In this document: in pieces, positions 9,244 to 17,515 of the stretch
Layout of the letters: the number at the start of each line of letters is the position of its first letter
Position numbering within the stretch: position 1 is the stretch's first letter
Assembly (NCBI GenBank): GCA_003139355.1
Contig: PLIM01000017.1
Location: 11,922 to 51,720, forward strand
Direction: 5' to 3'
Origin: Acidimicrobiaceae bacterium
Lineage (GTDB): Bacteria; Actinomycetota; Acidimicrobiia; Acidimicrobiales; Bog-793
DNA length: 39,799 nt
The notes under the pieces: generated by a model
Databases searched by the model: none
Told to the model about the DNA's origin: nothing
Seen by the model: only the letters and a program-made list of their open reading frames with translations
Translations under genes and position numbers: made by a program

Positions 9244-10581
9244 TTAACCTTCGCCGTACTGTTCCAGCGCATACTTCACCTGCACCTCGGCTGAGTTAGC
9301 GGCCGCCTTCGGCGTCTGCTTTCCGAGGATGACGGCTTGGATCGCATTGCCCAGATCTGTGTCTATTGCCGGGTAGGCGAGACCCACTTCAGATGTACGG
9401 GCCTGCGCGTGCTCGATCTCGTAGGCGAAGATCCGGTCTGACGGATCGTTCTTGATGAGCTTGGCCGACACCGACTTCTGGCTGGCTATCTCGCCGTTCT
9501 GCGAAGCCCAGCTATAGGTGCTAGCCGGAGAGGTGAGGAAACGCAAGAGCTTGAGCCCCAACGCCTCCTGGGCGGGCGTCGTCCTGGGGATGACCCACAC
9601 CTCTCCTCCAAGGGGCCCGACCGGCGCCATGCCCGCCTTCGGGACGGGAATTGAGGTAACGCCCCAGCTGAGGCCCTTCGTCGAGTTGAAGGGGCCGAAC
9701 TCCCACGGCCCTATCACAATCATCGCGGCCTTTTGGCTCGCGAAGTGGTTGGCGATGTCGTTCTGCTGGTAGTTCACCACCGAGGAGGGCATGCTGCCAT
9801 CCTTGACCAGCTTGGAGTAGAGGCTGAGCGCCGAGATCCCGCCGGCGTTGTTGACGTGCTCGAGGTCCCCACCGGCGGTCCAGAAGAAGGGCAGGAACTG
9901 CCAGGTCGCGTTTCCGCCCGAGTTGAACCCAGCAACCTCGAGGCCGTCGACCCCGGTCTTCTTGTTGGTGAGGGCCTTGGCCGCGGTCACGAGTTGTGCC
10001 CATGTCTTGGGCGGTGTCACATGCGCCGCCTTGAGCAGCTTCTTGTTGTAGAACAAGCCAAGCGAGTTGTTGCCAAAACCGATCCCGAACTGGGTCCCGT
10101 GGAAACTCCCCGCCGCTATTGCCCCTTCCGTCAGCCCTTTGTTGCTGACACCGAGCTGATCGAGAGGGACCAGGTCACCGGCGGCAGCCAGCCCTCCGAC
10201 CCACGGGTTGTCCATCATCATCAGATCCGGGAGCTGGCCGGCGGCAGCCTCCACCAGTTCCTGGGACTCCATCGTTGCCGGGGGCACGAAGTCACGCTTC
10301 ACGGTAAAGCCGGGGTTCGCCTTCTGGAACTGCTTGATGAACGCGACCATTTCGGTGTTGTCACCCGTCGTGTAGTAGTCCTGCTCGGTGATCACGCCCC
10401 CCTTCGCCGTCGCCACGCTCGAGGCCGTCGACGCGGACCGCGTTGACACCCCTCGCGTCGACGCGAAGGCCGTCGAACACACTCCGGCAACCATCAGCAC
10501 CGCGGCGAGCACCGCCACCACCGGGGTGACACGCCCCCCGCGATGCTTGGACACTGATCCCTCTCTCCGCTGAATCTTCAT
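9244..10581 (-). CDS. Extracellular sugar-binding protein of CUT1 ABC transporter
   Basis: Captures the sugar outside the cell and delivers it to the MalF/MalG-type permeases. The N-terminus is basic (KIQRREGSVSKHRGGR), then hydrophobic (VVAVLAAVLMVAGV), with a likely signal peptidase I site near AFAS. There is no canonical lipobox: the Cys is preceded by AGV. The mature part starts after a Ser/Thr/Ala linker and has family 1 features such as ITEQDYYTTGDN, LPDLMMMDNPW and LGLFYNKKLL. The length of 445 residues is typical. GTG 10584 or ATG 10581 can serve, both after AAGGAG. A possible promoter lies upstream at 10655-10684, and the ROK gene is the next upstream gene on the same strand. Confidence 0.92.
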   Translation of the reverse strand: MKIQRREGSVSKHRGGRVTPVVAVLAAVLMVAGVCSTAFASTRGVSTRSASTASSVATAKGGVITEQDYYTTGDNTEMVAFIKQFQKANPGFTVKRDFVPPATMESQELVEAAAGQLPDLMMMDNPWVGGLAAAGDLVPLDQLGVSNKGLTEGAIAAGSFHGTQFGIGFGNNSLGLFYNKKLLKAAHVTPPKTWAQLVTAAKALTNKKTGVDGLEVAGFNSGGNATWQFLPFFWTAGGDLEHVNNAGGISALSLYSKLVKDGSMPSSVVNYQQNDIANHFASQKAAMIVIGPWEFGPFNSTKGLSWGVTSIPVPKAGMAPVGPLGGEVWVIPRTTPAQEALGLKLLRFLTSPASTYSWASQNGEIASQKSVSAKLIKNDPSDRIFAYEIEHAQARTSEVGLAYPAIDTDLGNAIQAVILGKQTPKAAANSAEVQVKYALEQYGEG

Positions 10582-10654
10582 CACTGTTACCGCTCCTTCC
10601 TACTCATTGTTGTCCTTCCATGGGACCAACGGCATCTGCCATGAACACTACTCT

Positions 10655-10684
10655 ATTAAACTCCATATCTCTTCTACCATTCAA
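10655..10684 (-). promoter_or_regulatory. Possible promoter of the binding-protein gene
   Basis: On the minus strand TTGAAT (10679-10684) and TTTAAT (10655-10660) are 18 bases apart, a plausible -35/-10 pair about 75 bases before the binding-protein start. The stretch is AT-rich compared with its surroundings. This would let the transport operon be expressed separately from the ROK gene. Confidence 0.35.
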
Positions 10685-10707
10685 GCCCTCTTCCTGGCGC
10701 GACCATG

Positions 10708-12015
10708 TCAACCTAGCCGCGCGTCCACCAATGACGGTTGGGTGGGTGTGTTGAAGATCTCACCCAGCACGACACACGCAGCACCGCGGGCCCACCTAGT
10801 ATCGTCAAGTGGCTCCGGTGCGAAGATAATCTCCGCGTTGATGTCTGGAAAAACAGATGATTCGATAGCCCTCATCATTGGATCAAAGCGCCAGTGTCCA
10901 GCCTCTACACCCTCACCACTTATGATAACCAACCGGGGATTGATCACGGTCATGAGCGTTGCTATCCCACGACCGAGGTAATGACCGGCCTGCGATAGAA
11001 CTTGGCGACTGAGCTCGTCACCGTGCTCAGCGGCAGCCGCCACCTGGGCGATCGTGAGCTCGCCCGTGTTCCCCACACGACCAAGAGACGTCTCTCTGCC
11101 TTCATCGATAGCGGCGTGTATGTCCCGCAAGATCGCCCTGTCGGAAGCCCAGGCCTCCACACAGCCGACTCTGCCGCAGGAGCACAACGGTCCCGTGTCG
11201 CTCAGTTGGACATGGCCGAACTCGCCTGCCGCACCGTCTGTTCCGCGATAGAGCTGGCCATTGACCACGACTCCCGAGCCGATCCCGGCACCCACCGCAA
11301 CAGCAATGAAGGTGTCGACGCCTGCGCCACGCCCAAACCATTGTTCGGCGGCAGCCAGTGTGTTGGCGTCATTCTCAAGGATGACCGGGTGCCCCAGTCG
11401 ATCTGAGATGGGCCGCGCCAGAGGCACATTCTTCCAGTTGAACGTGGGCGACAAGCGGCACGTCCCGGTGGTCGCGTCGACTGTTCCGTTGATACCTACG
11501 CCCACTCCGATCAAGCGGCCCACGTCAACTCCTGAGGAGGAGACGGCGGTGTCGATGGCCGCGCAGACGGCGTCGATGATGGATCCTGGGTCGCGGGGCA
11601 CGGGTGGCCGGGCCTTTTGGTCGGGCATGGCGGCGGCTGGTCCCACAAGAGGGGTCACCTGGGCGTACATCACTGTTGCGCTCAAGTCCGTTACGACAAG
11701 AGATATTGCGTGTCCCATGAGCTTCAGGCCGATGACATAGTTCGCCTTGTCGTTGAGCCGGACCAAGAAGGGGGGCCGTCCCCCGCTTGAAAGACCCTGC
11801 CCAAGATCTTGAACCAAGCCCCGGCTGGTGAGGTCGGCAACGATTGACGAGACAGTCGGGCCGCTCAGTCCCGTTGCCCTCGATAGGTCGGCCCGGGACA
11901 TCACCGGGCACGTGCGCAGCACGTTGACAACCAGGTTGCGGTTGATGTCCGCCATCAGCTGCCAGCTGCCTCGGCGAGGGTGGCGCGGGGCTCGACTATC
12001 TTGGGAAGAATTCAT
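10708..12015 (-). CDS. ROK-family transcriptional regulator (XylR/NagC type)
   Basis: Sugar-responsive repressor. The N-terminal winged helix-turn-helix spans about residues 25-90 (MSRADLSRATGLSGPTVSSI, then SRGLVQDLG and GGRPP). The sugar-kinase-like ROK domain follows, with the phosphate loop GVGVGINGTVD and the zinc motif GHVQLS followed by CSCGRVGCVEAW (C-x-C-G-x2-G-C-x-E). The length of 435 residues fits ROK regulators rather than ROK kinases. ATG 12015 has AAGGAA 7 bases upstream. It lies next to the binding-protein gene and divergent from the ABC ATPase, so it probably represses both from the 12016-12127 region. The inducer is unknown; xylose or a xylosyl-oligosaccharide is the simplest guess. 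Confidence 0.92.
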   Translation of the reverse strand: MNSSQDSRAPRHPRRGSWQLMADINRNLVVNVLRTCPVMSRADLSRATGLSGPTVSSIVADLTSRGLVQDLGQGLSSGGRPPFLVRLNDKANYVIGLKLMGHAISLVVTDLSATVMYAQVTPLVGPAAAMPDQKARPPVPRDPGSIIDAVCAAIDTAVSSSGVDVGRLIGVGVGINGTVDATTGTCRLSPTFNWKNVPLARPISDRLGHPVILENDANTLAAAEQWFGRGAGVDTFIAVAVGAGIGSGVVVNGQLYRGTDGAAGEFGHVQLSDTGPLCSCGRVGCVEAWASDRAILRDIHAAIDEGRETSLGRVGNTGELTIAQVAAAAEHGDELSRQVLSQAGHYLGRGIATLMTVINPRLVIISGEGVEAGHWRFDPMMRAIESSVFPDINAEIIFAPEPLDDTRWARGAACVVLGEIFNTPTQPSLVDARLG

Positions 12016-12127
12016 AAGAAAGTTCCTTCAAAAACGACTAGAAGTGAACCCCAAACACGATTACGGTAACGGGAGTCGCCTGGCGTGTCAAGGCGCGAAA
12101 CAGTCAAATAGCCATCAGGGAGGTGCC
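12016..12127 (+). promoter_or_regulatory. Divergent control region between ROK regulator and ABC ATPase
   Basis: This 112-bp gap must carry promoters for both flanking genes. It is AT-rich near the ROK start. CGGTAAC at about 12064-12070 also occurs (in the minus sense) just before the binding-protein start near 10585, so it could be part of a shared operator. AGGGAGG just before GTG 12128 is the ATPase ribosome binding site. No long palindrome was seen. Confidence 0.4.
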
Positions 12128-13318
12128 GTGGCGACCGTGAGCTTGGAGAAGGTGAGCAAGGTCTACCCCAACGGGCTGCAAGCGGTGTCCGACCTTGACT
12201 TGGACGTGGCAGAGGGAGAGCTGATGGTCCTGGTCGGGCCGTCCGGCTCGGGCAAGACGACAGCCCTGCGGATGGTGGCAGGCCTGGAGGACATCAGCTC
12301 TGGCACCCTACGGATGGACGAGCGAGTGGTCAACGACCTGCCCCCGAGGGACCGCAACGTGGCCATGGTGTTCCAGAATTACGCCTTGTACCCGCACATG
12401 ACAGTTGCGCAGAACATCGGCTTCGCCCTACGCCTGCGCAAGCTCCCGAAACAGGAGATCAAGGCCAAGGTGCGCGAAACCGGCCAGCTGCTGGGCCTGA
12501 GTGACTATCTCAACAGCAAGCCTGGCCAACTCTCCGGCGGCCAGCGCCAGCGGGTGGCCATGGGCCGTGCCATCGTGCGCGAACCGTCGGTGTTCTTGAT
12601 GGATGAGCCGCTCTCCAACCTGGACGCCAAGATGCGGGTCCAGATGCGAGCGGAGATTTCCCGTATCCAGCGACGGGTGGGCGTCGCGACCCTCTACGTC
12701 ACCCACGACCAGACCGAAGCGATGACCATGGGCGACAGGGTGGCAGTGCTGCACATGGGCCGGCTTCAGCAGTGTGACTCTCCCCAGTCTCTTTACGAGC
12801 ACCCAGACAACCTTTTTGTCGCCGCCTTCATCGGCTCGCCGGCCATGAACCTTTACGAAGCCGTCGTCTCCCCCGAGGCCGACGAGGTCCGACTGGGCCA
12901 CCAGGCCCTGGCCTTGTCGCAGACACTCCGAGATGCCCGGCCGGCGCTGCGCGGCTACGGGAACCGCAAGGTCGTTGTCGGCATCCGCCCCGAGCACCTC
13001 TCTGACAGCTCCCAGGCGCCGGTGCCGGGGACGACCCTGACTGCCGACGTGGAGCTGATAGAAGCCCTGGGCAATGAGATGCAGGTGCACTTCCTCATCG
13101 ACGCCACACGCGCCCGTTCCGAACTGGCTCAGGCTGCCACTGAAACCCATGAACTGGGAGAGCTCCAGAGTCTGCAGGCCGGTGAAGCGAAGGCCCAAGG
13201 GGTGGCCCGGGTCCCGCCTCGAAGTGAGCTCAAGGTGGGCTCACGTGCCGTCTTCACCGTTGACACCGAGCGGCTCAACTTCTTTGACCCCGACAGCGGG
13301 TCGGCCATCTGGAGCTGA
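12128..13318 (+). CDS. Sugar ABC transporter ATP-binding protein, MsmK/UgpC/MalK type
   Basis: Energises CUT1 importers by ATP hydrolysis at the inner face of the membrane. Visible motifs are Walker A GPSGSGKTT, the Q-loop in MVFQNYALYPHMT, signature LSGGQRQRVAMGRA, Walker B VFLMDEPLSNLD and the H-loop YVTHDQTEAM. The last ~130 residues form the TOBE-type regulatory domain of MalK proteins (VVGIRPEHL). GTG 12128 gives 396 residues and has AGGGAGG 4 bases upstream; the frame is open further upstream but overlaps the ROK gene and lacks homology. It is the only CUT1 ATPase in the window and may be a shared MsiK-like subunit for several importers. Confidence 0.95.
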   Translation: MATVSLEKVSKVYPNGLQAVSDLDLDVAEGELMVLVGPSGSGKTTALRMVAGLEDISSGTLRMDERVVNDLPPRDRNVAMVFQNYALYPHMTVAQNIGFALRLRKLPKQEIKAKVRETGQLLGLSDYLNSKPGQLSGGQRQRVAMGRAIVREPSVFLMDEPLSNLDAKMRVQMRAEISRIQRRVGVATLYVTHDQTEAMTMGDRVAVLHMGRLQQCDSPQSLYEHPDNLFVAAFIGSPAMNLYEAVVSPEADEVRLGHQALALSQTLRDARPALRGYGNRKVVVGIRPEHLSDSSQAPVPGTTLTADVELIEALGNEMQVHFLIDATRARSELAQAATETHELGELQSLQAGEAKAQGVARVPPRSELKVGSRAVFTVDTERLNFFDPDSGSAIWS

Positions 13319-13323
13319 CGGCC

Positions 13324-13362
13324 CCCGGACCTACCCGACTCCGGGCCCAGCCGGCACCGGCT
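13324..13362. terminator. Paired short hairpins between convergent genes
   Basis: Two GC-rich inverted repeats lie just after the ATPase stop: CCCGGA/TCCGGG (13324-13345) and AGCCGG/CCGGCT (13349-13362). They sit in the 135-bp gap between convergent genes, where a bidirectional terminator is expected. There is no U tract, so the call is tentative. Confidence 0.4.
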
Positions 13363-13453
13363 GATACGGTCAGGAGCGCCGACGGCGGGCCAGGGCCGCG
13401 CTCCACCAGGTCAAATCCGCCGCGGGTGACTAGGTGGCCACCTTCGTGCCAGG

Positions 13454-14803
13454 TTAGTCGGTGGTACGAATCCGGCCGCCCAGCACTTCCACTTGCATCC
13501 CGAACACCTGGCCGACCAGCTTGAAGCCGGGAAGGTCGTGCCCTGTGCTGAGCAGCGAATGGTGAGAGGGCAGCCCTTCCATCAGGGCGTGCCCGTCGGG
13601 TACGCGGATCACCGCGCCATTGCGGCAGTCAGAGCCCGGGTAGCCCGCATAGCCGCTGAGCTCACCTTCCACCATGACGAGGCGCTCGAAAGTGGGATCG
13701 AGCTTTGAGAGCGTCAGGTCGCCCACCGGCAGCCGGGCATCGATCGCCGTGGCGTTGTCGTCGACGATGGCGAGGACCTTGCGGCGTAAGTTCCACTCCG
13801 TGGCGAAACTCTGCGGCACCACTCCCAGGTAGCCGCAGTGAGCCGCCAGGACGTAGTTCTCGGGATCGTCCACCCGAGGGAACTCCGGGATACGCTCGTG
13901 CTTCAAGGCGGCCTGCCCCATCAGGAAGGGGTAGAGGTTCGACATCATTACCGGCACGCGCAGCGAGCGGTGCACGATGAACTTGGTGAGCATCGAGACC
14001 GTGTCGCCCTCGCAGCCCCAGATAAGGTCGCGCTCCTGGTAGAGAAGGTTCCAGGCGAGGCACGGGGTCGTGTCCGAGAAGGCCGACTCGTTCAGGCAGT
14101 TGATCCCAGCGGCAACCGCCCCCTCCCCCTCGTCGAGCTCGTCACGGACGGCCCTGTACAGCTTCATGGCGTTGAGGGTGGCGCGGTCGCTGACGTCAGC
14201 GAGTGGAACCGTGTCCCGAATGCGGTCCCAGTCCTCCCGGGCCTGCGCGTCGGGGATCGCCTTGGCGTTGGCGCCGAGTTCCTTGAAGCTCCTCTTCACG
14301 ATCCTTAGCCCGAACTTTTCGCGGATCCGCTCGCCGCACTCGTCTTGCCACCAGTAGAAGCGATTGAAGATGCTCGGCTGGAAGCCTCCCTCTCCAGGAT
14401 TGTCCTGGTAGACCAGGAACCTGCCCGCTCGCAACTCCCGCTTGGCAGCGAGGGCACGACAGGCCGTGACCGCCCCGGCAAACGAGTAGGGCGCCAAGAG
14501 AGAGACTCCCTCCGCCTTCAGGTAGTTGATGATCTCCCAGTCCCACATCGCCATCGTCCCGAACTCGGAGGTGAGCACCAGGATGGGCAGGCCGAGCTGG
14601 CGAAACTCCCCCGAACGACGGTACGCCTCCCCCACCATCTGAGGGAAGACCACCGCGTCGACATCGGGCAACGCCGCCCCTAACGGGAGCGGATCGGCCA
14701 CCTCGGCTTCGTCTGCGAGCAGATCTCGCAGCCGGCGGGTCTGGCCGACGAAGTCGGGATCGTCCGGCGAAAGGAGGTACAACGGCGCGAGACGTGCTTT
14801 CAT
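13454..14803 (-). CDS. L-fucose/L-arabinose isomerase-superfamily protein
   Basis: Resembles the fucose/arabinose isomerase fold. An N-terminal Rossmann-like half contains DAVVFPQMVGEAYR and LPILVLTSEFGTMAMWDWEI. A central part, ESAFSDTTPCLAWNLLY followed by IWGCEGDTVSML, matches the PCLA and CEGD blocks of FucI-like enzymes, where acidic residues bind Mn2+. The length of 449 residues is shorter than true FucI (about 590) and nearer AraA or divergent family members, so the substrate cannot be named. An aldose-ketose isomerisation is inferred. Starts at GTG 14809 or ATG 14803 are both possible. It could act on L-fucose freed by the GH95 enzyme, or belong to the operon upstream, from which it is separated by 325 bp. 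Confidence 0.68.
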   Translation of the reverse strand: MKARLAPLYLLSPDDPDFVGQTRRLRDLLADEAEVADPLPLGAALPDVDAVVFPQMVGEAYRRSGEFRQLGLPILVLTSEFGTMAMWDWEIINYLKAEGVSLLAPYSFAGAVTACRALAAKRELRAGRFLVYQDNPGEGGFQPSIFNRFYWWQDECGERIREKFGLRIVKRSFKELGANAKAIPDAQAREDWDRIRDTVPLADVSDRATLNAMKLYRAVRDELDEGEGAVAAGINCLNESAFSDTTPCLAWNLLYQERDLIWGCEGDTVSMLTKFIVHRSLRVPVMMSNLYPFLMGQAALKHERIPEFPRVDDPENYVLAAHCGYLGVVPQSFATEWNLRRKVLAIVDDNATAIDARLPVGDLTLSKLDPTFERLVMVEGELSGYAGYPGSDCRNGAVIRVPDGHALMEGLPSHHSLLSTGHDLPGFKLVGQVFGMQVEVLGGRIRTTD

Positions 14804-14809
14804 TTTCAC

Positions 14810-15134
14810 CGTCCATTCAAGCCCGACACCTTGTGAGGCTCCTGGGGGCCAGTCGGCGTCGCACGGGTAGCCGCAACAGTATCCACGCCCGCAACACCCT
14901 GCTGCGCCAGGGACCCGGGGAACCTGGACCCCAGTTGGGCCGAAACACCGCTATGCCGGTGAGGGAAGCGCCAGCTCTCGGTGGGAACACACAATGGCCG
15001 AAGGTGGCTTCCAGTAGTTGTTTCTGGTTCAGTCCCCTTCCAGGGAACCTTTGCAACTTCGGCCGCTCACCGCGCCCGGAAAGGCGGGACCGCCGGGCGG
15101 AGGTGTCCAGCGGCGCCTCGGCGCTGCTGTCGTG
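14810..15134. other. 325-bp non-coding gap with one weak hairpin
   Basis: No credible gene was seen on either strand. A GGTTC/GAACC inverted repeat with additional CCC/GGG pairing (15026-15049) lies downstream of the minus-strand Gfo/Idh/MocA gene and could end the operon. The promoter of the isomerase-like gene is expected here, but no clear -35/-10 pair stands out. Confidence 0.4.
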
Positions 15135-16307
15135 TCATCGCTGTTTCCTTCCTGGCGCACTGTCGAGCTCACCATGGGTCACCTCCACCTGGCAGCCCGT
15201 TGAGGCCGCCTCGGTGACCGCCTCTGCCACTTGGGCGGCGCGCAGCCCGTCCAGGAACGTGGCTCCGCAGGGTTCCACGGCCGTACCGTTGGCGACGGCG
15301 TCGATGAAATGGGCGAGCATGTTCACATGCCCGTGCTCCCAGCCAAGCACGTGGCCCGACGGCCACCAGGGCCCCGCCAGCGGATGGTCCGCCTCGCACA
15401 CGATCACCTCGGCGAAACCGGCGGTCCTGCCCGCGTCCCCCCGATAGACCCGCAGCACGTTCGGATCCTCCAGGCTCCAGGCAAGGCTGCCCTTGGACCC
15501 GTTCAATTCCCAGGCCAGATGGTTGCGCCGGCCCGGGGAGACCAGTGATGCGTCGATGGTGGCGACCAGGCCGCTCTCCAGCCGGGCGACAATGGCGACC
15601 ACGTCGTCCTGGTCCACAGGGCGGCCCTGGTAGAGGCGCTGCGAGGTGGTCACCGGGCTCGACATCACCGCCTGCACCGAGGTGATCTCCCCGCAGAGGA
15701 AGCGGGCCTGGTCCACGGCGTGGCAGCCGACGATCCCGAGCACCCCGGTAGAGCTGGGCAGCGGCGCCGCCGGGTCGGTGCGCCACTGTTGGGAGTAGCG
15801 AAAGCGCGCCTGGTACAGCTCACCCAGCTCTCCGCCGTGGGCCAGCTCCCAGGCCAGGCGCACAGCAGGGAAGAACCGGTAGTTGAAGCAAACCAGGTGC
15901 TTCACGCCTGCTCGGGTGGCCGCCTCGTACAGTCGAGCAGCGTCGGCGGCGTTGGATGCCAGCGGCTTCTCGCAGACCACATGCTTGCCCCGACCGATGG
16001 CGGCCAGGGTTGGCTCCACGTGAGCGGCATCCGCGGCGACGTTGTCGAACACGGCCACGCGCTCGTCCTCCACCAGGTCGTGCCAGTCCGTCGTGTAGGA
16101 GGCATACCCGTAACGCGTTGCGGCCTCGGCCACCCCGGCTTGGGAGCGGCCAGCGATGGCGACAAGCTCCGGGCGAACCTCAGAGGGCCAGAAGATGTAA
16201 GGGATGGTGTGCAGGGCATTCGAGTGCGCCCTGCCCATGAACCCGTAGCCGAGCAGGCCGAAGCCAAGGGCTCGGCGCTCGTCCCGGGGCGCGGGAATGG
16301 TCGGCAT
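15135..16307 (-). CDS. Gfo/Idh/MocA-family NAD(P)-dependent dehydrogenase (second copy)
   Basis: Probably oxidises a sugar, sugar phosphate or cyclitol. The N-terminal Rossmann fold has GLLGYGFMGRAHSNAL, and CEKPLASN carries the catalytic Lys typical of the family. The C-terminal beta-sheet domain includes GIVGCHAVDQARFLCGEI (the G-H-x2-D block) and TIDASLVSPGRRNHL. The length of 390 residues is normal. ATG 16307 has AAGGA 8 bases upstream. It is the last gene of the compact minus-strand operon before a 325-bp gap. It differs clearly from the other family member at 20793-21824, so the pathway probably has two oxidation steps on related substrates. Confidence 0.92.
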   Translation of the reverse strand: MPTIPAPRDERRALGFGLLGYGFMGRAHSNALHTIPYIFWPSEVRPELVAIAGRSQAGVAEAATRYGYASYTTDWHDLVEDERVAVFDNVAADAAHVEPTLAAIGRGKHVVCEKPLASNAADAARLYEAATRAGVKHLVCFNYRFFPAVRLAWELAHGGELGELYQARFRYSQQWRTDPAAPLPSSTGVLGIVGCHAVDQARFLCGEITSVQAVMSSPVTTSQRLYQGRPVDQDDVVAIVARLESGLVATIDASLVSPGRRNHLAWELNGSKGSLAWSLEDPNVLRVYRGDAGRTAGFAEVIVCEADHPLAGPWWPSGHVLGWEHGHVNMLAHFIDAVANGTAVEPCGATFLDGLRAAQVAEAVTEAASTGCQVEVTHGELDSAPGRKQR

Positions 16308-16319
16308 CGGCCAGGTCCT

Positions 16320-16490
16320 TCAGGCGCTCGGCCCGCTGGGCAGCATGGAACCCAGGTAGTCCGCGCTCCGGGTGACGCTCTCCTCCTCGGGCAGCGGCGC
16401 CCACTGCTCGCCGATGAGGTCCGCCTGCAGGCCGGGGCAGACCTCGCCGGAGCGCCACTGGAAGCAACCGCTGTCGGTCCCTACTTTCAT
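16320..16490 (-). pseudogene. 56-residue ORF, possible internally deleted sugar isomerase/epimerase
   Basis: A short frame with a perfect AGGAGG 6 bases before its ATG sits in the operon, 10 bp after the AroE-like gene and 12 bp before the Gfo/Idh/MocA gene. It begins MKVGTDSGCFQW, like the first strand of TIM-barrel sugar-phosphate isomerases/epimerases. It ends EEESVTRSADYLGSML, like the final helix of the same enzymes (ESV-x-S-x-x-YLRSLL). This suggests an isomerase gene that lost its middle part while keeping start and end in frame. The alternative is a genuine small protein of unknown role; the intact ribosome binding site means it may still be translated. Confidence 0.5.
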
Positions 16491-16500
16491 GTTGCGCCTC

Positions 16501-17478
16501 CTATTTGTCATTTTCGGGATTTGTCACATCCTGGCCCCGTTGTGCGAGCGCGATGTCCGAGAGCCCGCTGACCACCTGCGCGGTCATCTCGAGGTCGAAA
16601 ACCTCCTCGACCACGCACGCCCATCCGTGGACGAAGTAGCGCCAGCCGTCCTCGACGACCAGCCGCCGCTCGAGCTTCTGGCGCTCTGCCTGGTGCAAGA
16701 AGCCGAGCTCGCCCCGGTAGTTGAGCTCCCACACGAGGCCTCGCTCGGGGAACATGCCCTCGTCGGTGAGAGGGCTCCCGGGCGCGTCCTTGCCCATTCC
16801 CGTGCCGTTGACCACGAGAGAGCCGGGGGGCACCTGGCTGAGCAGTTGGTCGTTGTCTCTCAGGTTCGCGTTGTGGACGTAGTCGACCTTGACACCGGCC
16901 CCGAGGCGCTCGTGCATTGCACGCATCGACGCCAGGCGTGCCGAGCTCCGGTTCACCACGACGATCCGCCGAGGCCGGTCCTCGGGCGGCCGGGCCGTCA
17001 TCAGGTGCAGGCTGATGGCAAGGTTGGACCCACCCGCGCCGAACAGGAGCGCCTCGGCGCCCGTGGCGGCCCAGTAGCCCTTGGCGATGAACTCGTCGAG
17101 CGAGCGGCCCGAGGAGATGGGGTCTTTGGCGTGGGCCCGAAACAGACCGTCCCGCTTCGAGAGGCACGAGACCTCACCGCAGAGCTCTGCGTAGGGGTCG
17201 ATGAAGTCGAACATGTCCCGGCAGGCACCGAACAGGTCGATCTTGTGGGTGGTGACCAGGCCGCCCAGCTCGGACGGTCCCGCCTTGATCGCCTCCACCA
17301 GCTGGCGGTAACGCTCCGGCTCGGCGTGCAGCGGAAGGTCGTGGCCGGCCATCACCACGTTGTCCAGTCCGAGGTGCCTGGCCCAGGCCGGGAAGACCTG
17401 CATGATCGCCGACTTCGTGGTGGTGACCCCGACGAAGCTGAAACGTCTGGTCCCCGCCGAGGTCGTGGCGGCGCTCAA
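16501..17478 (-). CDS. Shikimate/quinate dehydrogenase-like (AroE-family) protein
   Basis: AroE-type oxidoreductase with the two-domain architecture. In the N-terminal substrate domain, FVGVTTTKSAIMQ replaces the usual S-x-S start, and GLVTTHKIDLF carries the catalytic-type Lys (NVT-P-K in AroE). The C-terminal NAD(P) domain has ALLFGAGGSNLAI (GAGG-x2) and VVVNRSSARL. At 325 residues it is about 50 longer than housekeeping AroE, and its setting among sugar genes argues for a catabolic role on a polyhydroxylated ring or sugar-like substrate rather than shikimate synthesis. The start is TTG 17478 with GAGGG 5 bases upstream; a stop at 17500-17502 rules out longer forms. It lies directly after the aldolase gene. 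Confidence 0.82.
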   Translation of the reverse strand: MSAATTSAGTRRFSFVGVTTTKSAIMQVFPAWARHLGLDNVVMAGHDLPLHAEPERYRQLVEAIKAGPSELGGLVTTHKIDLFGACRDMFDFIDPYAELCGEVSCLSKRDGLFRAHAKDPISSGRSLDEFIAKGYWAATGAEALLFGAGGSNLAISLHLMTARPPEDRPRRIVVVNRSSARLASMRAMHERLGAGVKVDYVHNANLRDNDQLLSQVPPGSLVVNGTGMGKDAPGSPLTDEGMFPERGLVWELNYRGELGFLHQAERQKLERRLVVEDGWRYFVHGWACVVEEVFDLEMTAQVVSGLSDIALAQRGQDVTNPENDK

Positions 17479-17515
17479 AGTGCCCTCGCCTGGTGGTGGT
17501 CATTGTCCCATCGCT

